This document shows, in pieces, positions 34,622 through 42,302 of a stretch of 56,895 nt of DNA. Under the pieces are notes generated by a model, which was not told the origin of the DNA, did no database searches, and saw nothing but the letters and a program-made list of their open reading frames with translations. Where the stretch lies: assembly GCA_947627365.1 (NCBI GenBank), contig CANQVT010000011.1, positions 1-56,895 of the forward strand, given 5' to 3'. The position numbers and the translations under genes were made by a program. This DNA comes from an uncultured Lachnospiraceae bacterium (GTDB taxonomy: Bacteria > Bacillota > Clostridia > Lachnospirales > Lachnospiraceae). Each line of letters begins with the position of its first letter. Position 1 is the first letter of the stretch.

Positions 34622-35917
34622 ATGGAAATCAAACGTGACAGGTATTTGAAGAAGTTGATTCTGCGCAAGCAGAACGGCTTTGTCAAAGTAATTACAGGGA
34701 TAAGGCGTTGCGGGAAGTCTTATCTTCTGAATGAAATTTTTTATCGTCATCTGTTGGAAGACGGAGTAGAGGATGATCATATCATTAAATTTGCATTTGA
34801 TTCAGCGGACGATTTGCGGAAGATCGGAGAAGATCTGCTTGCGATAGATGGGGGAGATCGAAAGGTTGATCCTCTTAAATTTATGGATTATATTGATTCA
34901 CGTGTGACTGATCAGGGAGTTTATTATTTGCTTTTGGACGAAGTGCAGAAGCTTGGAAGTTTTGAATCCGTTCTAAATGGATATCTGAGAAAACGTAATC
35001 TGGATATCTTCGTGACAGGCAGCAATTCGAAATTCCTTTCCAGTGATATTATCACGGAGTTTGAGGGAAGAGGTGATGAGATTCATGTTTTCCCATTGTC
35101 CTTCTCTGAATTCTACAGTGTGCACGACGGATCAAAAGAAGAGGCTTTTGACGATTACATGGTGTATGGTGGCCTGCCCTCGGTGGCGCTGATGAAAACG
35201 GAGGAGCAGAAAACCGGATATCTGACAACACAGATTGAAAACGTATACCTCAGGGATATTATAAAGCGTTATCATCTGCAGTCGGATACGGACATTGGAG
35301 AGTTGCTTGATATTCTTGCGTCAGGCATTTCCACACTGACCAATCCTAAAAGGTTGTCTGATACATTTCAGAGTGTGAAACAGTCGCGACTCTGTCCGGA
35401 TACCATATCAAGATACATCTCCCATCTGGAAGACGCGTTTTTGATCAGCAGAGCGTTGCGGTATGATGTGAAAGGGAAAAAATACATCAGTACCCCCTAT
35501 AAAATTTACTTTGAAGATATTGGTTTGCGGAACGCCAGACTGAACTTTCGCCAGATTGAGCCGACTCATCTGATGGAGAATATAATTTACAATGAGCTGC
35601 GCCGCCGTGATTATCATGTCGACGTCGGGGTTGTAGAGGTTCGCGAGAGTGATACAGATGGCAGGGAGACAAGGAAAAAACTGGAAATAGACTTTGTTGC
35701 AAATCAAGGAAGTAAGAGATATTATATTCAGTCTGCATATGCAATTCCGGACAGTAGCAAATGGCAGCAGGAGACACGCTCTTTTGACAACACGAAAGAT
35801 TCTTTCAAGAAAATTGTGATCGTGGAGCGCAGTATGAAACCGCGCCGGGATGAAAAAGGTTATGTGATGATGGGAGCGAAGGAATTTCTTTTGCAGGAAG
35901 AGAGTCTGGAGGTATAG
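34622..35917 (+). CDS. AAA_14 / DUF4143 ATP-binding protein
   Basis: A 431-residue protein with Walker A GIRRCGKSYL near residues 26-35, Walker B YYLLLDEVQKL, sensor FVTGSNSKFLSS, and the C-terminal DUF4143 region (about 225-400) that has a restriction-endonuclease-like look (EIDFVANQGSKRYYIQSAYA). The family is widespread, often mobile, and lacks a defined function. It stands alone with its own promoter amid decayed genes and has AT-richer DNA than the core genes, consistent with transfer. Apparently intact. The 150 bases after it hold only short broken frames. Confidence 0.9.
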   Translation: MEIKRDRYLKKLILRKQNGFVKVITGIRRCGKSYLLNEIFYRHLLEDGVEDDHIIKFAFDSADDLRKIGEDLLAIDGGDRKVDPLKFMDYIDSRVTDQGVYYLLLDEVQKLGSFESVLNGYLRKRNLDIFVTGSNSKFLSSDIITEFEGRGDEIHVFPLSFSEFYSVHDGSKEEAFDDYMVYGGLPSVALMKTEEQKTGYLTTQIENVYLRDIIKRYHLQSDTDIGELLDILASGISTLTNPKRLSDTFQSVKQSRLCPDTISRYISHLEDAFLISRALRYDVKGKKYISTPYKIYFEDIGLRNARLNFRQIEPTHLMENIIYNELRRRDYHVDVGVVEVRESDTDGRETRKKLEIDFVANQGSKRYYIQSAYAIPDSSKWQQETRSFDNTKDSFKKIVIVERSMKPRRDEKGYVMMGAKEFLLQEESLEV

Positions 35918-36067
35918 GGGAGAGAAAGGATTGATATAAGCAAGAAATGATAAAGTTGTGGAATATTCTTTTTCAGGGAGATCCGAATTAGAGGCAATTA
36001 GGGCTAAAATGAAGAAAGCTGAAATATAGAAAGACATTGCTATTGCTGACAAAAGGAGTAATGATTT

Positions 36068-36751
36068 ATGAATCAGAACAAGGTAACATTTCACATGCCG
36101 CAGATCGGTGAGGCAATTTTCTGCATTGCCTATCTGCTATTTGACCTGATCGCGGCGATTATCTTTTTCGTGAACGCAAAGGGTGCTTGGGCGCTTCTGC
36201 TGTTCGGAGTGCTGACGCTTGTTCTTGGCGGCGGGGACGCATTTCATCTGGTGCCAAGGATCATTAAAGCTTTTCGGGGTGACTCCGACAAACTTGAATG
36301 GTGGTCCGGTCTGGGACTGATGATTTCGTCTATTACGATGACGATATTTTATGTGTTGCTGTTCTATGTATGGAGAGCAATTTTTCCGGAGACCGAATAT
36401 CCTGCGATGCTGTTTTGGCTGATCTGGCTCAGCGCGATCATACGCATCGTGTTGTGTCTGTTCCCGCAGAATAACTGGTTCCATGCGAAAGGGAATCCGC
36501 GGTGGGGCGTTTACCGGAACTTGCCGTTTGCGGTGACGGGCTTGTGCCTTGTGATCCTGTTTGCGTTGTCCGGGAATACCGGAGGATACGGCCTGCAGTG
36601 GATGTCGGTCGCCATTGTGGTCAGCTTTGCATGCTACTTCCCGGTGGTGCTCTGGGGCAAGAAAAAGCCGATGGTCGGTATGCTGATGATGCCGAAGACT
36701 GCGACGTACGTCTGGATGATCTGCATGGGGCTTGGGCTGATTGGGAGGTGA
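36068..36751 (+). CDS. Hypothetical polytopic membrane protein
   Basis: A 227-residue protein with about seven hydrophobic segments, such as AIFCIAYLLFDLIAAIIFFV, AWALLLFGVLTLVLGGG, LGLMISSITMTIFYVLLFYV and LPFAVTGLCLVILFAL. Polar elements between helices include GGGDAFHLVPR and NPRWGVYRN. I do not recognise the family with confidence; similar proteins occur as singletons in Clostridia. The start at ATG 36068 follows AAAAGGAG. No operon partner is evident. Confidence 0.75.
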   Translation: MNQNKVTFHMPQIGEAIFCIAYLLFDLIAAIIFFVNAKGAWALLLFGVLTLVLGGGDAFHLVPRIIKAFRGDSDKLEWWSGLGLMISSITMTIFYVLLFYVWRAIFPETEYPAMLFWLIWLSAIIRIVLCLFPQNNWFHAKGNPRWGVYRNLPFAVTGLCLVILFALSGNTGGYGLQWMSVAIVVSFACYFPVVLWGKKKPMVGMLMMPKTATYVWMICMGLGLIGR

Positions 36752-36822
36752 GAAAAGAAGCCTGGCATTGTTGCGGATGTGAATCTTTTCAGCGAAAACA
36801 GAATGAAAACGGAGACAGAAAA

Positions 36823-37014
36823 ATGAAACGATATAAGTTGCTTGGAAGCGATGGAAAAGAATATTTGTCTGAGATGCCGGGAACATTTGGCGAGAACGGG
36901 AAACTGAAGATTTACGGCAGACTGGATTGCCCCTCTACTTTATCTGCCATTAAAAGATTTCCGGGAAGCTGTGAAAAGAGCAGAGTGTTTTTGGTGGAGC
37001 GGTACGGCGTATGA
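36823..37014 (+). pseudogene. Truncated Ada-type metal-binding-domain protein
   Basis: A 63-residue ORF beginning MKRYKLLGSDGKEYLSEMPG and containing KIYGRLDCPSTLSAIKRF. This matches the start of small proteins related to the Ada N-terminal zinc domain, which continue with a GYRPCGKC motif. Here the frame ends at ERYGV; the next bases in another frame give AVRRMTCI, a likely trace of that motif. It is therefore probably a frameshifted or truncated copy. GGAGACAG precedes the start. Confidence 0.6.
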
Positions 37015-37062
37015 CCTGTATCACGCGCACATCAGACTGTCAAGTCGGGAGGAATCAGTTTT

Positions 37063-37745
37063 ATGTTATCTTCGATGCCTGGAAAAAGGCTGAATAAATA
37101 TGTCCCGGATTACGTGGTTTTTGATCTGGAGACGACCGGAGTATCTGTGGCCTGGGATGCCGTGATTGAGATATCGGCGATCAAGGTGGTCGGTGGCAGG
37201 AACATCGACGAATTTACGACACTTGTGAATCTTGGACGGCCAATTCCCTTTAGCGCAAGCAGCGTCAATGGGATTTATGATGATATGGTGAAGGATAGTC
37301 CTGAATTTGGAAAAGCGCTGGGAGACTTTCTGGAATTTGCAGGGAATGCGGTGCTTGTCGGACACAATATCCATGCCTTTGATATGAAATTTCTTATGCG
37401 CGACGCGGAAAAATACTGGGGAAGGACAGTCGGGAATGATTACATAGACACGCTGGTGTTGGCGCGGCAGTATCTGCCTCAGCTGTCGCGTTACAGGCTT
37501 GTGGATATGGCCGGGTATTACCGAATCCCGGCGGGGGGGGCGCTCACAGGGCACTGAGTGATTGCCGGATGAATCAGCGGGTGTATGAGCGGCTTGGGCG
37601 TGAAATGAAAAAGGCAGCGCAAGAGATAGGGAAATATAAGATGTGTCCGCGCTGTGGTCAGGTGTTGCGGAAACGGAACGGAAGATACGGGGAATTCTGG
37701 GGTTGCTCGGGCTTTCCGGAGTGTCGATATTCGGAAAATGCGTGA
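37063..37745 (+). pseudogene. DnaQ-like exonuclease with topoisomerase-type zinc finger, frameshifted at a G8 tract
   Basis: The first 164 codons encode a DEDDh exonuclease: VVFDLETTGVS, then VGHNIHAFDMKF and [12 protein letters not shown]. At 37533-37540 a run of eight G shifts the frame to an early stop at 37557. Reading on in the other frame restores the Exo III HRALSDC ([18 protein letters not shown]) and then a zinc finger [21 protein letters not shown]...PEC of the topoisomerase C4 type, ending at 37745. Nine or six G would restore one ORF of about 226 residues. GGGAGGAATC precedes the start. The break could be a slipped tract, a real null allele or a sequencing error. Confidence 0.8.
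37533..37540 (+). repeat. Poly-G tract (G8) at the frameshift
   Basis: Eight consecutive G follow GC at 37531-37532. The length change needed to join the two halves is +1 or -2. Confidence 0.85.
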
Positions 37746-37808
37746 GGATATCCGAAGTGTCGCTATATAAAGAATGTGTGAGAATTTCCAGAGTGCCGTT
37801 ATATTGAG
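37711..37808 (+). repeat. Degenerate 36-base tandem repeats at the exonuclease 3' end
   Basis: Units 37711-37746, 37747-37782 and a partial 37783-37808 share the pattern TTCCGGAGTGTCG(A/C)TAT followed by GAATGTGTGAG-like ends. Unit one is the end of the zinc-finger coding region; units two and three are untranslated copies. Confidence 0.7.
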
Positions 37809-37919
37809 ATTTGTCTGTTGACGGACGAGGAGAAGGTCAAGGCTTGCAAACTGCCCGTGGCGGCTAGCGCGGATCGCATTGGAGTTGGGAATGGTGTGCC
37901 GCTTTTAAATGTATATTAG
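37803..37919 (+). pseudogene. deoC remnant with internal deletion
   Basis: The frame reads [20 protein letters not shown] and then [17 protein letters not shown], matching DeoC residues [23 protein letters not shown] and [15 protein letters not shown] but skipping the stretch between. The joint is at a GCGGAT that corresponds to two near-identical GGCGCGGA sites in the intact gene at 33273. There is no start codon or ribosome binding site. 37920-38102 is AT-rich with no recognisable gene. Confidence 0.85.
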
Positions 37920-38102
37920 CTATGGGCATATTGCGTACTTATTCGCATAGCTTAAGTAATATGTATGGATAATTCGTATTAGCTGTAAGGGGATTAACCA
38001 CAAATAGGAAAAATGTGAAAATAGTGTTTTGCTCTAAAAAAGGTGATTGCAAACTTTAGCTTGATAAAAATGCAGAACTATTATAAAAAAGCAAAAACAT
38101 TG

Positions 38103-38131
38103 TTGAATGAAGAGGAAAGGAGTGCTATATT
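38103..38131 (+). promoter_or_regulatory. Promoter of the large surface-protein gene
   Basis: TTGAAT (38103-38108), 17 bases, TATATT (38126-38131). Confidence 0.55.
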
Positions 38132-38176
38132 TATATATTATATTCACTTATTTCGTTAAGGAAAAAGGAGGAAAGA

Positions 38177-41100
38177 ATGATGAGAAAGAGAAAAATTTCA
38201 TTTCTGATGGCTCTGATATTGGCGGTATTTTCTGTGCTCCCGACAGGAACCACGGTATATGCTGAGGATATGGGTTCCGCGGAGAATTCGACGGCTTTGG
38301 AAACCGCGGTTGAGGAACTGCCGGTGGATGTGACTACGGTAATGGGGACGGATCAGGCGGATGAAGCTGTGATGGAGAGTGTGGATGCAGAAGAATCACA
38401 AGAGGATGAAAATTCTGAAGAGGGAGAACAAGTACCGGGGAATGATGATCAGGACATTGAAATAATCGAAGAGGCGATTCGGGGAATCTCGACTGAGAAA
38501 GAGTCAGATTATGAAGTACCGGAAGCAAACGAAGAAATGGATCTAGTTATCAGCGACGTTGAAGTGGTGGGCGAGGAACTTCCGATTCAGGAGGAAGCAC
38601 AGTCAAAAACGATCACATCGGTGAAGTTTAATGTTACAGCTCCATTGTCGTTTACTATTTTGAATATAATACCTGGATTACAGACGATACCGGTGACAGT
38701 CCGCTATGATGATGGTACGACGGAAGAAATTACGTCCTGGGACTTTGTTAACAGCAAAACACCGCATTGGGCAACAATTACAAGTACCGGTGATACATTG
38801 AGGCTGTATGGTTATGAGTATTTTGGTGGTCCTATTGGCATTGGAACATTCGACCTGACAGTTAGTTGGGAAGGATTAGGTGACAGCGCATCGGTTACTG
38901 ACAGCATACCGTTTACGATTGAGGAAACAGAACTTGCAGAGCTGCCGGAGAGTGCGACACTTCCCGTGTCACGGGAGATTTACACGGGGTATAGTATACC
39001 TGCGCAGTCTTCTGAAAGTGTACTGAAAATTGTCGGTTCCGGCATGGCGCAGGCAGAGGTAGCGTTGTACTGCAAAGACTCCAGCGAGTATTATATGCCT
39101 ATGCCTTATGGAAGTTACAATATAGATAAGAGCTTCAACCTGGATGCAGGACAGGATTATGTGCTGCTTTTGAGAAATTTTGGCGACGTGGCGGAGACCG
39201 TCCAATTTTCTGTGGAGAATAAGAAATCGGTTCAGTCCGTAAGTATAACGCCGAAAACTTCGTACAATTTTTTCAAACTGGAGGAGGAACTCCCAAACTT
39301 ATCTGCTGTCGTCAAATACAATGATGGAACAGAACAGAGCATTGACGGCGGATGGGATCTGGATTGGGTTGAAGGAGATGATGGTTATACTTATGCTTTA
39401 CGCCATGAAACGGACAATTCAGATCTGATAACCGTAAGTCTTTGGAATGGCATGGAAAAGATCAGAATGGATGAACTCCTGGAAAATGATCCGCTGTTCG
39501 GAGACTTTACCCTGAAAGTTGCTGTGAACACAGTCAGACAGGATGATGCCGATGTTACGATACAGATTGATGTGGCCCCGACGGAGAACGAATTTCCGCC
39601 TAAAGTGGAAATTCTGCCTGGACAGACAAAGAGCTATCTTATTTCGTCGGCTGATGCAGACCAGGTTGTGAATATTGCGCCGATGGATCAGATTCTCGGT
39701 GAAGAGTTGGAGGCGATTCTTTATCGAAAGGAAAGTGGAAGATATCTTTATGAGGAGAAGGGATATGCATTCAAGATAGATGCAGGAAAGGAATATATTC
39801 TGGTTTTGAAAAAAGAGCCGTGGCATAATAGTTCATGCACAGCTGTACTAAGTCTCGGGGAAAAGTTGGCAATCACTTCGATTTCTATAACTGGTATAAA
39901 AGAATCCTATGATGTAGAGGAAGACTTTCGCTGGGATTTAAATGTACATGTGGTATACGGCGCGGAGGCATACACGGCTGATGTTGATTATGGGCAGTTG
40001 GATTTTGATGATTCCAGTGATTGCTGGTATGGAGAGACGGATTATGGAGAAACAATAATTGTCGAATCAAAATACTCAGATGGTGTTAAGGTAATGGAGG
40101 ATGAGGATTTTATTGTCCCTGGGTTCTACAGTCTCACTGCATATGTAAAAGGTACGGAAATTCAGTCAGAAACGATCATTTATGAAGTGACATGTACTGA
40201 TATGGAGAATATTGTTCTGGAGAAGGATTATTCTGTGAAAGATGACGCGGATACATATAGGGACCGTTATTTTAGCTTCACTCCTTCAGAGGATGGTGAG
40301 TACGTTTTTAGTCTCCTGGCAGAGAAAAGTACAGAGGATGACTGGGGCAGCTGCGAAGTGAGTCTTTACGACAACAGGGCACGTCTTATGGGAAGAGAAT
40401 CAGGGGAAGGATTACTAACCAGTTCTCTAAAAAAAGGGCAGACATATTATTATGTAGTGGGATTATACGGCTCTTTTGACCAAGCGGCAATAAAGCTCAT
40501 GAAAAAAAGGATTCTGACATCTGCAACGTTGGAGTCGACTCTGGCAGAGACGACGTTTGAAATGGATGAGGATTCTTATATTAAGCTGGATCATTCCAAG
40601 ATAAAAGTGCGTCTGCACTATTCCGATGGAAGCAGTCAGGTGGTTGAGGCTAAGAAAAGTGACCAATATGGCAATTTTATTGACTTGTGGTATTGCCCGT
40701 TTAATACGGACGGCAGTCCGGATTTGAGCAGGGCTTATAAGATATGGTTTGAATGTGACGATGAAGGAATAATAGCAAACGACGCTGAATGGGAAGATGA
40801 CCCCGGAACCTATGCGCTTCTTGCCGGAGTAGGCGATAGAGATGACGACTACAATTTGGTGTTTGAGGTTCCCCCGGTCTGGGTAAAGATTATAATCGTA
40901 CCGCATGGACATGTTCATTCGTGGAATGCGCCTACTGTAGAGGTTGCTCCTACATGTATAACAGAAGGAAAACAGTCGGTGTATTGCTCCTGCGGTACCA
41001 TGAAGCCTGGTTCTACCACAACAGTTCCGAAGCTTGCACATTCATGGAAAAATATGCCCACCGTGGATACAAAGCCTACGTGCATAACGGAAGGGAAACA

Positions 41101-41767
41101 GGCAATTTATTGCAGTATTTGTGGAACTGTGAAAGCAGATTCCAATAAGGCAATCCCTAGACTTGCGCATAGCTGGAGTGACTGGTCGATTGCGACGAAT
41201 GGCCGGTCGGTTCTGAGCAGAACATGCTCGGTTTGTCATACATCTGAGACAAAGAGCTTTTCACCAGTTCTCAAATTGACCGATAAGAAGTTGACGATGA
41301 AGACCGGTCAGTCTACTACGAAATTTAAGGTGACAGCTATGTCTGAGTATGATTCTTTGGTTTCCGTGAAATCTAGCAATACGAAGATATTAAAAGTGTC
41401 GAATATTGCCGCAAAGGGTACTTTTAAGTTAAAAGCACAGAAGAAGACTGGCATGGCGAAGTTAACGATTACTCTGAAAAGTGGTGCTACCAAGACGATT
41501 AAGGTAAATGTGCAGAAGGCGAAAGTAAAGACCACCAAGATTAAGGTAGAGAAGAAAAAGTTGACTCTGAAGAAAAAGCAGAAAGTGAAGCTGGTTCCTG
41601 TTATAACACCGGTTACATCCTATGATAAAGTGAAATATACATCTTCCAATAAGAAGGTGGCTGTGGTCAGCAATAAGGGACAAATCACAGCGAAGAATAA
41701 GGGAACTGCGACGATTACTGTTAAATCCGGTAAAAAGAAAGTGCAAATAAAAGTTACTGTGAAGTAG
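38177..41767 (+). CDS. Large secreted Ig-like repeat surface protein
   Basis: A 1196-residue exported protein. The signal peptide is residues 1-29 (cleavage after TVYA). A very acidic stretch (about 30-150) precedes four to five beta domains carrying VRYDDGTTEEITSWD / VKYNDGTEQSIDGGWD / VHVVYGAEAYT / VRLHYSDGSSQVVE-type strands (bacterial Ig or pre-peptidase-like). Then come three HSW...PTCITEGKQ..YCS.CGT units (about 915-1015), and last two lysine-rich BIG_2-like domains (KKLTMKTGQSTTKF, KKLTLKKKQKVKL). There is no LPXTG or transmembrane anchor; the basic C-terminus may hold the wall electrostatically. AAGGAGGAAAG precedes the start. Function unknown, perhaps adhesion. Confidence 0.88.
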   Translation: MMRKRKISFLMALILAVFSVLPTGTTVYAEDMGSAENSTALETAVEELPVDVTTVMGTDQADEAVMESVDAEESQEDENSEEGEQVPGNDDQDIEIIEEAIRGISTEKESDYEVPEANEEMDLVISDVEVVGEELPIQEEAQSKTITSVKFNVTAPLSFTILNIIPGLQTIPVTVRYDDGTTEEITSWDFVNSKTPHWATITSTGDTLRLYGYEYFGGPIGIGTFDLTVSWEGLGDSASVTDSIPFTIEETELAELPESATLPVSREIYTGYSIPAQSSESVLKIVGSGMAQAEVALYCKDSSEYYMPMPYGSYNIDKSFNLDAGQDYVLLLRNFGDVAETVQFSVENKKSVQSVSITPKTSYNFFKLEEELPNLSAVVKYNDGTEQSIDGGWDLDWVEGDDGYTYALRHETDNSDLITVSLWNGMEKIRMDELLENDPLFGDFTLKVAVNTVRQDDADVTIQIDVAPTENEFPPKVEILPGQTKSYLISSADADQVVNIAPMDQILGEELEAILYRKESGRYLYEEKGYAFKIDAGKEYILVLKKEPWHNSSCTAVLSLGEKLAITSISITGIKESYDVEEDFRWDLNVHVVYGAEAYTADVDYGQLDFDDSSDCWYGETDYGETIIVESKYSDGVKVMEDEDFIVPGFYSLTAYVKGTEIQSETIIYEVTCTDMENIVLEKDYSVKDDADTYRDRYFSFTPSEDGEYVFSLLAEKSTEDDWGSCEVSLYDNRARLMGRESGEGLLTSSLKKGQTYYYVVGLYGSFDQAAIKLMKKRILTSATLESTLAETTFEMDEDSYIKLDHSKIKVRLHYSDGSSQVVEAKKSDQYGNFIDLWYCPFNTDGSPDLSRAYKIWFECDDEGIIANDAEWEDDPGTYALLAGVGDRDDDYNLVFEVPPVWVKIIIVPHGHVHSWNAPTVEVAPTCITEGKQSVYCSCGTMKPGSTTTVPKLAHSWKNMPTVDTKPTCITEGKQAIYCSICGTVKADSNKAIPRLAHSWSDWSIATNGRSVLSRTCSVCHTSETKSFSPVLKLTDKKLTMKTGQSTTKFKVTAMSEYDSLVSVKSSNTKILKVSNIAAKGTFKLKAQKKTGMAKLTITLKSGATKTIKVNVQKAKVKTTKIKVEKKKLTLKKKQKVKLVPVITPVTSYDKVKYTSSNKKVAVVSNKGQITAKNKGTATITVKSGKKKVQIKVTVK
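40911..41190 (+). repeat. HSW-type cysteine repeat units in the surface protein
   Basis: The units HSWNAPTVEVAPTCITEGKQ, HSWKNMPTVDTKPTCITEGK and HSWSDW recur with a period of about 43-44 residues, each of the first two with a YC(S)xCG-type pair. Confidence 0.75.
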
Positions 41768-41871
41768 AGACACATAAATCTAAGCGAGAATAGCAAAACT
41801 ACGGACAAATCCGGGAGGTGGATAAGAGCGTTTGGGTAAGTCGCGCATTGGAATTGCATAACAAAAAGTTG

Positions 41872-41900
41872 TTGACAACTTTAACTGGATGTAGTAGGAT
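41872..41900 (+). promoter_or_regulatory. Promoter of the trp operon
   Basis: TTGACA (41872-41877), 17-base spacer, TAGGAT (41895-41900), followed by the T-box leader. Confidence 0.7.
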
Positions 41901-41929
41901 GTGAAAAGAATTTAACATTTTAAACCGTT

Positions 41930-42205
41930 GAAGCGGAAGTAAAGGCAGTTGTGCGCGCACAGAGAGTCCGGGGAGCTGAGAGCCGGGTCGAGATGCAGAT
42001 TGTCAAATGGGCCGCGGAGGGCGCAGTCAAAGGCAAACATGAGAGCCGAGTATTCTGCGACGTGAGGCATACGTCAGTTGCGGAGATATGTCAGTATCTC
42101 TTAAGGGTACAGGGCATTGCGGAGGCAATGTTTTGTGAATCAGGGTGGCACCGCGGAATGAATTTCGTCCCTGACAGGCAAGCTAAGTCTGTCAGGGATT
42201 TTTTT
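41930..42205 (+). promoter_or_regulatory. T-box riboswitch leader of the trp operon
   Basis: The T-box core AGGGTGGCACCGCGG is at 42142-42156. It is followed by the terminator TCCCTGACAG (42168-42177) / CTGTCAGGGA (42189-42198) and seven T. Upstream, AGAGAGTCCGGGGAGCTGAG and GAGCCGGG form the Stem I distal part. A TGG at 42008-42010, in the right region for the specifier, would read uncharged tRNA-Trp; the identity of the codon is supported mainly by the trp genes downstream. Uncharged tRNA-Trp should favour readthrough. Confidence 0.92.
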
Positions 42206-42238
42206 GTGTATATTCATCCGACGAGCATCGTGAAACTC

Positions 42239-42261
42239 GAGAAAATGTAAAACGTTTTCTC
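42239..42261. repeat. Palindrome between the T-box and trpE
   Basis: GAGAAAA (42239-42245) and TTTTCTC (42255-42261) flank TGTAAAACG, giving a near-perfect AAAACGTTTT centre. It may be an operator or an RNA hairpin. Confidence 0.4.
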
Positions 42262-42302
42262 AAGCTTGATACAGGAAACAAACGAAACAAAGGAGGCACA
42301 TC

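Noticed and set aside
35940-36030. Short frame NDKVVEYSFSGRSELEAIRA before the 36068 membrane protein
   Set aside because: No start codon with ribosome binding site and preceded by a stop; at most a gene fragment, and no family could be recognised.
42239-42261. Catabolite-responsive element (cre) for CcpA in the trp leader
   Set aside because: The AAAACGTTTT centre has one extra base relative to the cre consensus spacing, so only a generic palindrome is called.
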